DNA from: Nostoc indistinguendum CM1-VF10
GTDB taxonomy: Bacteria; Cyanobacteriota; Cyanobacteriia; Cyanobacteriales; Nostocaceae
Assembly (NCBI GenBank): GCA_019359215.1
Contig: JAHHHS010000080.1
Span: 1 to 32,987 of the forward strand
Reading direction: 5' to 3'
Length of the DNA stretch: 32,987 nucleotides
Shown here one piece after another: positions 8,431 through 15,859 of the stretch (positions are counted from its first letter, which is position 1; each line of letters starts with the position of its first letter). Below the pieces are notes generated by a model. That model was given only the letters and a program-made list of their open reading frames with translations, did no database searches and was not told the origin of the DNA. A program made the position numbers and the translations under genes.

Positions 8431-9405
8431 TTATTCATTAACAATCGTAAAGCCTTCATAATCAATGGCTCCACTTGCAGCACTTGGTAAAGGGACTGTA
8501 CCGAGTAAAGTGGCGGTTGCAAAGCGAGCACCATTAGCACCGCCAGCACTACCTAAACCTAGACCTGATGCAGCAAGTTCATCTTGATAGCCTGTGATCT
8601 CATAGACAGCACCAGTTTCCAGGAAAGCCAACAATCTTTGAGATCCGCTGTTAGTAAATGCCAGTCCAGAATCGGCGTTGACATTCAAAGCTTGCCCTGA
8701 AGGAGTTCTCAAAGCAATCGGCGCAGATAGCTCACCAGTGAGCAAATCTACTTTGTAAAGCTGCGCTCCATCTCCATCAGCAGTGCTGAAATCGCTAGCA
8801 AGAGCGCGAGTACGACCAGGATTGAGATTGTCGATAGCTAATCCATCGGCAAATTTTCCAGGGTTGGTAGCTTGAGTTCCTTGTCTTTGTGCAGCAGTAG
8901 TAGCTGGGCCAAAGCCGTCTACAAGGCTAATAGTTCCAGGGTTAGCTGTAGTAATTTTATAAAGAGAGCTACCTGCATTACTACCGCTATTATTCCCTGA
9001 AATGTTGTACAGAACAGTTGTTGATGTTGGTTGACCAGCTGCTGAAAACTCACGTCCAAAGTCAGCACCTGAGTCAAACCCAAAACGACGTAGGTCAGAT
9101 GGTGTAGGTGTTGGTGACGCACTAGCTGGAGCAAAAGGCTGATCTACATTATTTACCCGAGAAACAGAACCAGCTGTTGTAGAACCAGAGGCACGTGCTT
9201 CGTTAATTGCACTTACCCTTCCAGTAGCGAGGTTAGTTCCCAAACCTTCTAGGTCTGCGTTTGGAATATTCGCAGCATTGATTTCGCCTACTTTTTGGGG
9301 AGTACTATTAGGGGAGCTTATGGGAAAGCGGTAAACTGCGAATTGTTCTCCACCTTGGCTAGGATTGATATCCGCATCTCCAATGGTATAGCCGTAAAGA
9401 ACCAT
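8431..9405 (-). CDS. Unrecognised protein of the duplicated Pho-box pair, copy 2
   Basis: A 324-residue paralogue of the gene at 6956-7915. It has the same AAGGAG ribosome site and ATG (9405), the same N-terminus (MVLYGYTIGDADINP) and the same C-terminal YEGFTIVNE. Differences cluster in two variable stretches: around residues 60-75 (EARASGSTTAGSVSRVN) and around 125-140, where copy 2 has a Ser/Asn/Gly-rich insertion (NISGNNSGSNAGSSLY). No signal peptide or transmembrane segment is visible, so export by Sec or Tat is unlikely. It carries its own Pho-box promoter and a longer leader. Function is unknown; a phosphate-related role is inferred from promoter and neighbourhood only. Maintenance of both intact frames suggests both copies are used. 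Confidence 0.85.
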   Translation of the reverse strand: MVLYGYTIGDADINPSQGGEQFAVYRFPISSPNSTPQKVGEINAANIPNADLEGLGTNLATGRVSAINEARASGSTTAGSVSRVNNVDQPFAPASASPTPTPSDLRRFGFDSGADFGREFSAAGQPTSTTVLYNISGNNSGSNAGSSLYKITTANPGTISLVDGFGPATTAAQRQGTQATNPGKFADGLAIDNLNPGRTRALASDFSTADGDGAQLYKVDLLTGELSAPIALRTPSGQALNVNADSGLAFTNSGSQRLLAFLETGAVYEITGYQDELAASGLGLGSAGGANGARFATATLLGTVPLPSAASGAIDYEGFTIVNE

Positions 9406-9855
9406 GAGAATTTTCTCCTTGTTGAAACCTGTTAAACTTTTGGGAACATTCCAAATATGCAGCATTCCAAATGTGCAAATTGCTATCTGACTAAAAGTCT
9501 TTAACAACACAAACAAGAGCTTTCCTTCGCAGGGCGAGATTTAAGGTTAGTCTGCGTTATCTCACTTTGCTTATATAGCCGAAAAGCTTGCAAAACTGAA
9601 ATACTACTAAAATTTTGACTGTAAACAGGCTTAGACAAATTAACTCAATTTGCTCATTTTGTGAAAGTAAGGTATGTGAGAACTTGATGTGGGGGTAAAA
9701 ACCTCAAAACTACATCTAGTTACACTTACAGCACACCCTTTGAAAATTCATCATTCCAATTCGGATTAAATGAACAGAGATTTAACCGTCTTTTATTTGC
9801 CCATTAAAAGTCAAAACTTAAGGTTGAGAACTGTATTTGGAGTTATCTTAATAAA

Positions 9856-9921
9856 ACTATATTTGAGTAATGTTAAGAAAAACTTTTCTAACTGTTAAGG
9901 TTTCATAACATCTTGGTTAAG
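9856..9921 (-). promoter_or_regulatory. Pho-box-like promoter of duplicated gene copy 2
   Basis: On the minus strand, CTTAACCA (9914-9921), CTTAACAG (9892-9899) and CTTAACAT (9870-9877) are spaced exactly 22 bp apart. TATAGT (9856-9861) follows 8 bp after the last box. Geometry and -10 are identical to copy 1, while the spacer bases have drifted, as expected for conserved binding sites. From here to the ATG the leader is about 445 nt. Confidence 0.72.
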
Positions 9922-10003
9922 GTTTAGTAGTTACTACGTGTTTTCACGCGCTGATATGCTTCTTTCATCTTTTCAACAAAGGAAGCACCATTGAGGCAGA
10001 CTA

Positions 10004-10164
10004 AGAGATTGTTTGAAAAGTGGTTGGTTGTGATTTTAGGCACTGATCCCTCCTAACCCCCCTTAAAAAGGGCGGAACCGGAATCAAAATCCCCCTTTTT
10101 AAAGGGGATTTAGGGGGATCTAGAACCTATTGTTACCGAGAAGAAAACTTTTCAAACATCCTCT
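10004..10164. mobile_element. MITE-like element, copy A
   Basis: A 161-bp non-coding element with imperfect 17-bp terminal inverted repeats: AGAGATTGTTTGAAAAG at the left and CTTTTCAAACATCCTCT at the right, two mismatches. The interior can fold on itself (CCCCCTTAAAAAGGG and CCCCCTTTTTAAAGGGG runs). TA dinucleotides adjoin both ends, as expected for Tc1/mariner- or IS630-driven elements, but a TA duplication cannot be proved here. It has no coding capacity. Copy B lies 50 bp away in inverted orientation. Confidence 0.75.
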
Positions 10165-10214
10165 AAATACATAAGTAGATTCTTTCCTCCTGAAACAGCT
10201 ACCCATTACCTGTA

Positions 10215-10379
10215 AGAGGATGTTTGAAAAGTCCTTTTGTTGGTATCAAAAATTTTAGATCCCTCTAAATCTCCCGATAAATTGGGAGACTTTGATTCCG
10301 GTCCCCCTCTTTTTAAGGGGGGTTAGGGGGGATCTGAAAGTGCCTAAAGTCACAGCGGAACACTTTTCAAACAACCTCT
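10215..10379. mobile_element. MITE-like element, copy B (inverted relative to A)
   Basis: A 165-bp element with terminal repeats AGAGGATGTTTGAAAAG and CTTTTCAAACAACCTCT. Its reverse complement matches copy A throughout, including TTTAGGCACT, the CCTAACCCCCCTTAAAAAG block and CCGGAATCAAA. The inverted arrangement of A and B lets the pair form a large hairpin. Confidence 0.75.
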
Positions 10380-10756
10380 AAGGTTGTATAGAACAATTTG
10401 CTCAAACCCCAAGTTTGATTTTGTACGTTTTCACAAACAAAAGAATTTTTCTGGATAACATTCCCTAAATAAGTAATACTTTTGTTGAAGGTATTTGTAC
10501 AGGCATAGTTCGACTACTTTAATATAGCAATCCGAATTAAAATGTGAGAAAATATCTAGATTCAAAATACCTACTTTTAAGCTTTTTAACGATTTTTGTT
10601 CTTACGAATGATTTAGGATTGTATATTGTGGTAAAACATAGCGATTTGATTTGAAGAACAGCATTTATTAAGCTACAAAGTATATTAAATTTACACTGTT
10701 TTACTTCAAGGCAGACAACAAGTGTATAGACAAACCATGCATGCTTGAGGGCAAGA
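10380..10756. other. AT-rich intergenic stretch
   Basis: No gene with convincing features is seen here. Short open frames lack ribosome sites and family-like composition. It separates MITE copies B and C. Confidence 0.4.
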
Positions 10757-10841
10757 TCAAAATCAAAGTCCCCCAATTTATCGAGGATTTAGAAGGATCT
10801 AGAACTTTTGATATCCACATAAAACTTTTCAAACACCCTCT
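10757..10841. mobile_element. MITE-like element, copy C (truncated, right half only)
   Basis: Matches the right half of copy A: AATCAAAGTCCCCCAATTTA, then GGATCTAGAAC, and the terminal CTTTTCAAACACCCTCT. The left terminal repeat and first half are missing from the preceding sequence, so this is a decayed or partial copy. Confidence 0.65.
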
Positions 10842-11392
10842 AAGAGAGAGTGGTTGTCGTCTAGACAGGAATGGCTTCGTTGAGTATTAGCTCTTCACCA
10901 TGAGGGAGAGGGGCTAGGAGCACGGAAATTTGATAATGGGCAATTAGACACACTGACAATAACTTGATCTGACAAATAGTGGAAGTGATTAAGCTCATGT
11001 TACCCCTTTTAGAGGAGGGATAACACGAAAGACTTTTAACCATCAACCGTCAACAGCATCGCAGCGTCTCTCATCCCATCTTTAAAAAGAGTGGGTTTTC
11101 TCGACGCCTTTTTATAATCATGCACTTCCCTATCCCCAATTTATCTTGACGATGGGGATGAAAATCGCTTGTGACGAAGAAATAGTACTAGTCTTTGCTC
11201 ATAACCAAGTTATATGCTCAGAGAATAGTCAATAGCTAACTAACCCAAGTTGCTCATCTGCACTTTATGCTAGATGTCAAATTCACTGATTTTGAATAAA
11301 ACTTCTACATAAACACACACTGATGCAGTTTGATTTGCTTGAATAGCTATATTGATAGGACATAGATACGACGGCAATTCACAATCCTGATT
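10842..11392. other. Intergenic region upstream of the zinc-ribbon gene
   Basis: About 550 bp in which I find no convincing gene, RNA or repeat. It presumably contains the promoter of the 11393 gene; no well-spaced -35/-10 pair stands out. Confidence 0.35.
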
Positions 11393-11638
11393 ATGGCAAG
11401 TAAATTCATTGATGTTAGAGAATATACTGTCAGGGCGCACAAAAGACAGATTCATACTCGTGTTTTCCAGTTTGTCTGTAAAGAGTGTAACGATCTGACA
11501 AAGCGCGAGACTTTCGGACCTCGACCCTTATATTGTGAGAGATGTCGCCCTCCCCAACCGCCTAAGAAATTACAGGCAACATCTCACAAAGCAAAACCCA
11601 GAGCAATGTCTTACAAAAGTGACATCGATTTAAATTGA
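11393..11638 (+). CDS. Small zinc-ribbon protein
   Basis: An 81-residue basic protein with two CxxC pairs (FVCKEC and LYCERCRPP, Cys29/32 and Cys48/51 by count) separated by about 15 residues, a classic zinc-ribbon spacing. The tail is Lys/Pro-rich. No obvious Shine-Dalgarno precedes the ATG. It is followed after 10 bp by the 346-residue gene on the same strand, so the two are probably one transcription unit. Zinc ribbons of this size usually bind nucleic acid or other proteins. The exact role is unknown, and nothing in the sequence identifies a partner beyond its neighbour. Confidence 0.75.
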   Translation: MASKFIDVREYTVRAHKRQIHTRVFQFVCKECNDLTKRETFGPRPLYCERCRPPQPPKKLQATSHKAKPRAMSYKSDIDLN

Positions 11639-11648
11639 TTGAAGCCTT

Positions 11649-12689
11649 ATGACTCAAAATGGACAATTAGAACCACCTCCAGGCAACTTTGTCACACCAC
11701 TGTTGGAATTACGAGACTATTATGCTCGCCTCACAGAAGAGTATGAACGCCTCTTTGTGCAGGCGCGATCGCAGCTGGATCATGTAGAAGCGTTGTTGTC
11801 TAACTGGTCTTTTTTAGATGACAGCAATCAGATATCAAGTCTGACGGCGGCTGATGAAACCTCAGATGTTTCCCAAGAAGGCACTCTGCGGTTTTTATCA
11901 CCTCTTGATGACATTGACGAAATCAACTTGGCGGATTCTGTACAGTCAGAACTTGCAGACTCGGACAAGGTTGAGATAGATAATTCCTTTTCTGCTGCTG
12001 TTGATACAAAAGAGAGTCAACCTTCAACTACATCGCTAGATTTAAAGATCGCCCCAGAGAACAACGATAGTTCAACAAAGGTAGCCGAAGTCCCCATGCT
12101 ACCCCAGTATAATCACGCTGTTTCCCGAATGGAAGCCATAAAACAGCTATTGCAAGAGCAGATAGGTACTGTGTGTCATATCGATTTTATCGTGCGATCG
12201 CTTTATGGAGAGTTAGATTCCAATCTATTCAAAGTAGTTAAAGGTAGGGTTCAATCTTCCCTGACCCAAGGTAGAGAAAGGAATTACTGGGTAACTATTC
12301 CTGATGAGCCAGGTTGTTATACTCTGGATTTAAGTTTGGTAGCCCCAAGTAACCGCAATGGTGCTTCTAGGAGCATCAAAAACAAAAACAAGAAGTCTTT
12401 CGTACCCCCGACAAAAGCAGTCCCGATGCTCAAAGCCTTTGAGGGTCAATTCTTAATTGATGCCCTCACCTCTCTGTTTGAAGAAAATCCAGGTAAAGTT
12501 TTCAGCGTTGCTGAAGTCATCGCCGGAATTTATGGAGAACTAGATTCTCAGCAACTTCGAGAGGTCAAAAATAAGGTGCTAAACGAATTATCTAGAGGCT
12601 ATCGAACAGGCAGATTCTCTAGGGTTCCTAACCAAATTGGCTTCTATACTTGGGACTCCAATATGATAGTAGAGGGTAGTTCTCGTTAA
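11649..12689 (+). CDS. Protein with two repeated winged-helix-like C-terminal domains
   Basis: A 346-residue protein, not recognised as a named family. Residues about 15-50 form a likely coiled coil (ELRDYYARLTEEYERLF...). Residues 55-155 are acidic and low in complexity. Two homologous domains follow at about 165-232 and 262-340, each with the pattern 'hydrophobic helix, V..IV..LYGELDS..L..VK..V...L..G...': compare VRSLYGELDSNLFKVVKGRV with IAGIYGELDSQQLREVKNKV. Each ends in a GCYT or GFYTWD beta-strand. A basic linker joins them. The arrangement suggests a tandem winged-helix DNA- or protein-binding module. It lies 10 bp after the zinc-ribbon gene, so the two products may work together. Confidence 0.8.
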   Translation: MTQNGQLEPPPGNFVTPLLELRDYYARLTEEYERLFVQARSQLDHVEALLSNWSFLDDSNQISSLTAADETSDVSQEGTLRFLSPLDDIDEINLADSVQSELADSDKVEIDNSFSAAVDTKESQPSTTSLDLKIAPENNDSSTKVAEVPMLPQYNHAVSRMEAIKQLLQEQIGTVCHIDFIVRSLYGELDSNLFKVVKGRVQSSLTQGRERNYWVTIPDEPGCYTLDLSLVAPSNRNGASRSIKNKNKKSFVPPTKAVPMLKAFEGQFLIDALTSLFEENPGKVFSVAEVIAGIYGELDSQQLREVKNKVLNELSRGYRTGRFSRVPNQIGFYTWDSNMIVEGSSR

Positions 12690-12760
12690 ATTGGGGAGTA
12701 GGGGATTGGGGCATTGGGTATTGTTATTCTTCTCCTGCTCCCTGCTTCTTCCCCACTCCT

Positions 12761-14272
12761 CTATCCCAAAAACAGCTTGTATGCTGGATTCTTATTTTCA
12801 TCCCAATAGCGATAGCCCAGGTTATCGAGAAAGGCTTGCCACTCTCCCATCTCGTGCGGGGGAACCTGGATACCAACAACTATTCGACCGTAGTCTGACC
12901 CGTTGTTGCGGTAGTGAAAAAGACTAATATTCCAGTCAGGACTCATGGAAGTAACAAACTTCATCAATGCGCCGGGACGTTCGGGAAACTCAAAACGGTA
13001 GAGCAATTCATTGTGAGCAAGAGGAGAATGCCCACCCACCATGTGCCGCAGATGTAATTTAGTTAGTTCGTCGTCCGTTAAATCAAGAGTTTCAAATCCT
13101 TGAGCTTCAAAGTTTTCTACCATCTTTGCAGCATCAGCACGGTTTTGAATTTGCACGCCTACAAAAATATGGGCTGTTTTTTCATCGGCAATGCGATAAT
13201 TAAACTCGGTAAGATTTCGGTTGCCAATACATTCACAAAATTGGCGAATACTTCCCCGTTCCTCAGGAATTGTAACTGCAAAGATTGCTTCGCGGCGTTC
13301 GCCTAACTCTGCACGCTCTGCCACAAAGCGGAGGCGATCAAAATTCATGTTTGCACCACAGGCTACAGCAATTAAGGTTTGTCCCTCGATTTGCTCTCGT
13401 TCTGCGTAGGCTTTGGCCGCTGCGATCGCTAATGCACCGGCTGGTTCTAAAATTGATCGCGTATCCTCAAACACGTCTTTAATCGCAGCACAAGTATCGT
13501 CTGTATCTACCAAAATGATTTCATCTACATACTGCTGACACAAACGGAAGGTTTCTTCACCTACTTCTCGCACCGCCACGCCATCAGCAAATAATCCCAC
13601 TTGAGACAAGCGCACCCGATGTCCGGCTTTTAGTGATTGAGACATCGCATCAGCATCTACTGGCTCAACGCCAATAATCTTAATTTCGGGACGCAAGCGT
13701 TTTACATAAGCCCCAATCCCAGAAATTAATCCGCCCCCTCCAATTGCGACAAAAATTGCATGGATGGGTTGCTGATATTGCCGTAAAATTTCCATTCCAA
13801 TTGTTCCCTGTCCAGCAATGACATGAGGATCATCGAAAGGATGAATAAAGGTCAAACCTTTTTCTATTTCTAATTCACGGGCATAGCTATAAGCATCGTC
13901 GTAGGTATTTCCATGTAATACAACTGCTCCCCCCCTCATTCTAACTGCGTCCACCTTGACTTGGGGCGTGGTTATTGGCATAACAATAATCGCTTTAGTT
14001 CCCAAGCGATTGGCTGCAAGGGCGACTCCTTGAGCATGGTTTCCCGCAGATGCTGCGATTACACCCTGCGCTAATATATCAGGTGGCAATTGCACCATTT
14101 TGTTATAAGCGCCCCGCAGTTTAAAGGAAAATACTGACTGCATATCCTCACGTTTCAACAGCAGTTGATTATTCAGCCGCGCAGACAAATTTGGGGCATA
14201 CTCCAGTGGTGTTTCCTGGGCAACATCATATACACGGGCAGTGAGAATTTGGATGAGGTAGTCACAAAACAT
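12761..14272 (-). CDS. ilvA: Threonine deaminase (threonine ammonia-lyase), biosynthetic
   Basis: IlvA converts threonine to 2-oxobutanoate and ammonia, the first committed step of isoleucine synthesis. The PLP lysine lies in SVFSFKLRGAYNK near residue 48, the substrate loop is ASAGNHAQG, and the phosphate-binding glycine loop is IGGGGLISG. The C-terminal third holds two ACT-like regulatory domains (from about residues 325 and 420), as in the long biosynthetic form that isoleucine inhibits and valine activates. I start at the ATG at 14272 (503 residues). The frame's TTG at 14281 would add only three residues. It converges with the 346-residue gene, separated by 71 bp of G-rich then C-rich sequence that could fold. 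Identification is secure. Confidence 0.96.
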   Translation of the reverse strand: MFCDYLIQILTARVYDVAQETPLEYAPNLSARLNNQLLLKREDMQSVFSFKLRGAYNKMVQLPPDILAQGVIAASAGNHAQGVALAANRLGTKAIIVMPITTPQVKVDAVRMRGGAVVLHGNTYDDAYSYARELEIEKGLTFIHPFDDPHVIAGQGTIGMEILRQYQQPIHAIFVAIGGGGLISGIGAYVKRLRPEIKIIGVEPVDADAMSQSLKAGHRVRLSQVGLFADGVAVREVGEETFRLCQQYVDEIILVDTDDTCAAIKDVFEDTRSILEPAGALAIAAAKAYAEREQIEGQTLIAVACGANMNFDRLRFVAERAELGERREAIFAVTIPEERGSIRQFCECIGNRNLTEFNYRIADEKTAHIFVGVQIQNRADAAKMVENFEAQGFETLDLTDDELTKLHLRHMVGGHSPLAHNELLYRFEFPERPGALMKFVTSMSPDWNISLFHYRNNGSDYGRIVVGIQVPPHEMGEWQAFLDNLGYRYWDENKNPAYKLFLG

Positions 14273-14384
14273 GGCTGTCAAGGTGTTAACAAATGCCGGA
14301 TGGAAATTAATTTTACGTTACAAGCGATCGCACTGGTTTTATTTAATTGCCCTTTTTTAAAATTTTGAGTGAATAAAATTTATA

Positions 14385-14424
14385 AATTACTGAACTTATT
14401 TGCCGAGAAATAAGTTCAGTAATT
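14385..14424. repeat. Perfect 17-bp inverted repeat
   Basis: AATTACTGAACTTATTT and its exact complement AAATAAGTTCAGTAATT enclose a 6-nt loop (GCCGAG), followed on the plus strand by GAATTTTTT. It sits in the roughly 400-bp divergent gap between ilvA and the RNA-binding-protein gene. It could be an operator for either gene, a small-RNA terminator or a mobile palindrome. Confidence 0.6.
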
Positions 14425-14520
14425 GAATTTTTTAGTGATCTCAAATTCAGTGCGATCGCTGGTAGGTTGATTTTAAACTAGGTTCGTTTGCTGTCCGAGT
14501 ATTTAGAGCAACAGAATAAG

Positions 14521-14526
14521 TATAAT
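14521..14526 (+). promoter_or_regulatory. Candidate -10 box of the RNA-binding-protein gene
   Basis: A consensus TATAAT lies 144 bp before the start codon. No good -35 hexamer precedes it at 16-18 bp, so this is a tentative placement. Transcription from it would give a leader of about 135 nt that contains the hairpin at 14625-14664. Confidence 0.3.
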
Positions 14527-14624
14527 TTTGCTTGTGAATATAACTTCTCAATTTATGTTAAAGTATGCGTGAAAGATGAAATTCGGCTGTGTAGTTTGTT
14601 TTTATATGTACTTGTATTACAGAC

Positions 14625-14664
14625 CTCTCCGGATCTAAATCTCTACACCCCTGATTCTGGAGAG
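14625..14664 (+). promoter_or_regulatory. Leader hairpin able to hide the ribosome site of the RNA-binding-protein gene
   Basis: CTCTCCGGATC (14625-14635) can pair with GATTCTGGAGAG (14653-14664), an 11-bp stem with one G-U pair and one bulged T around a 17-nt loop. The right arm contains the GGAG ribosome site (14659-14662) that precedes the ATG at 14670. Folding would block translation. Because cyanobacterial rbp genes are commonly cold-regulated, temperature- or protein-responsive control is plausible; that part is inference. Confidence 0.55.
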
Positions 14665-14669
14665 ATTCT

Positions 14670-14972
14670 ATGTCAATTTACGTCGGCAACCTATCTTATG
14701 AGGTTAAAGAAGATGACCTCCGGCAAGTCTTTGCAGAATACGGAACGGTAAAAAATGTTCAATTGCCAATAGACCGAGAAACAGGTCGGATGAGAGGTTT
14801 CGGCTTTGTAGAAATGGAATCAGATGCACAAGAAACAGCAGCGATTGAAGCCCTTGATACTGCTGAGTGGATGGGTCGGAGCTTAAAAGTTAATAAAGCT
14901 AAACCCAAGACAGAGGGAGGTTCCTCTGGTGGTAGACGAGGTGGTGATGGTGGTTCCTCTGGCCGTTATTAA
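14670..14972 (+). CDS. Glycine-rich RRM RNA-binding protein (cyanobacterial Rbp family)
   Basis: A 100-residue protein with one RNA recognition motif: RNP2 is IYVGNL (residues 3-8) and RNP1 is RGFGFVEM (about 42-49). A short Gly/Ser/Arg-rich tail follows (GGSSGGRRGGDGGSSGRY). This is the usual build of cyanobacterial Rbp proteins, which bind single-stranded RNA and are often cold-induced. A GGAGAG ribosome site lies 5-10 nt before the ATG and can be paired in a leader hairpin. A strong intrinsic terminator lies about 35 nt after the stop, so the gene is a single transcription unit. I cannot tell which rbp paralogue this is. Confidence 0.95.
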   Translation: MSIYVGNLSYEVKEDDLRQVFAEYGTVKNVQLPIDRETGRMRGFGFVEMESDAQETAAIEALDTAEWMGRSLKVNKAKPKTEGGSSGGRRGGDGGSSGRY

Positions 14973-15008
14973 AGTTTAAAGCTAATTTCTTAGCTTTAAA
15001 GTCTTGAG

Positions 15009-15034
15009 GGCAGACAAGGTGTCTGCCTTTTTTT
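15009..15034 (+). terminator. Intrinsic terminator of the RNA-binding-protein gene
   Basis: GGCAGACA / TGTCTGCC forms an 8-bp stem with a 3-nt loop (15009-15027), directly followed by seven T residues (15028-15034). A classic rho-independent terminator. An upstream AT-rich inverted repeat (TTTAAAGCTAA / TTAGCTTTAAA, 14975-15000) may strengthen it. Confidence 0.9.
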
Positions 15035-15100
15035 GTGCTTCGGTTAACTTGTGTTAGCGTACTTCCGGTAGGTATCGTTTTTGTAATAGGTGTAGTAATC

Positions 15101-15607
15101 ATGAACCCAGAAGCTAAACATATTGTTAGCGAACTAAGGCGTGAGTTCTACTCTAACTTTGTTGCTTCTATGAATATGCCGGTGACCATAACTGGTACAT
15201 CTTATAGTAATAATTCACCGATCGCATCTTGGATGGATCATAGGGAGAGACTGAATTATATAAATGTATACGCTTATACAGCACCTGATGAATTCTTCCC
15301 ATTCCGCCCATTCATTCTTCGACTGGCTATTAACAAGAGTGCTGGTAGAATCACGACGTTCAGAAAAGGACAAGTCTGCCGAGGTCTTAATTTGATGTGG
15401 GATTTTGAATTAACTGTACTACCAAAAGAAATGTTAGACTTTCTTCCCTGGATAGTTAACTTAGTTGAGGCTCATGAAAAAGGTTCGCCTTTATTGCTAC
15501 AATCACCACCTCATTCATTTGAATTAGAAGTGCCAGAAGTCGGGTTCTTTAATAATGCATGGACTCAAAAAGCTTGGCTCCTTGCAGCAAATTCGACAAT
15601 ATCCTAA
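15101..15607 (+). CDS. Hypothetical protein
   Basis: I do not recognise this 168-residue protein. I start at the ATG at 15101 (MNPEAKHIVSELRREFYS). The frame is open to 15035, but the upstream part overlaps the preceding terminator's T-run and is unlikely to be translated. The sequence looks soluble, mixed alpha/beta and aromatic-rich (DEFFPFRPFILRL, LNLMWDFELTVLP, MLDFLPWIVNLVEAHEKG), without signal peptide, transmembrane helix or known catalytic motif. The ribosome site is weak. It follows the terminator of the RNA-binding-protein gene, so it should have its own promoter, although only about 65 bp are available. Confidence 0.65.
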   Translation: MNPEAKHIVSELRREFYSNFVASMNMPVTITGTSYSNNSPIASWMDHRERLNYINVYAYTAPDEFFPFRPFILRLAINKSAGRITTFRKGQVCRGLNLMWDFELTVLPKEMLDFLPWIVNLVEAHEKGSPLLLQSPPHSFELEVPEVGFFNNAWTQKAWLLAANSTIS

Positions 15608-15859
15608 TAGTTGGTGCTTCATCTGCTTTTAGCAATTGACTAAAAAAAAATATATATGCTTGGGCTTTGTTTGCCCAATAAGTAAAGTAGCAATCCTACT
15701 TTGGAGAATATTCCAAACCTTTGTAAATTTTTAAAACAAAATATGCAATGTTGCACGATTGCTAGAAAATTCTTTTCATTTGCTTGGTAATCATGCTATT
15801 CGTGCGTTAATACCTACTATATGCCTGATAATTAATAAGGCAATCTACAGAGAGCAAAG

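Larger units (their letters stand above)
8332..9990. repeat. Tandem segmental duplication, unit 2
   Basis: Second unit of the duplication seen at 6859-8310. It is longer by roughly 200 bp, mainly because of extra sequence at about 9494-9687 in the leader, which has no counterpart in unit 1. Similarity continues beyond the Pho box (GCTGATATGCTTCTT and following) and fades near 9990. Confidence 0.85.

Noticed and set aside
10537..10776. 79-residue minus-strand frame between MITE copies B and C
   Set aside because: Runs into MITE copy C, lacks a ribosome site and looks like AT-rich noise.
12690..12760. Intrinsic terminator between the 346-residue gene and ilvA
   Set aside because: G-rich and C-rich segments can pair only imperfectly, and no T-run follows; left as suggestive.
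15659..15680. Terminator after the 15101 gene
   Set aside because: TTGGGC/GCCCAA stem is only 6 bp, lies about 50 bp past the stop and lacks a T-run on the plus strand.
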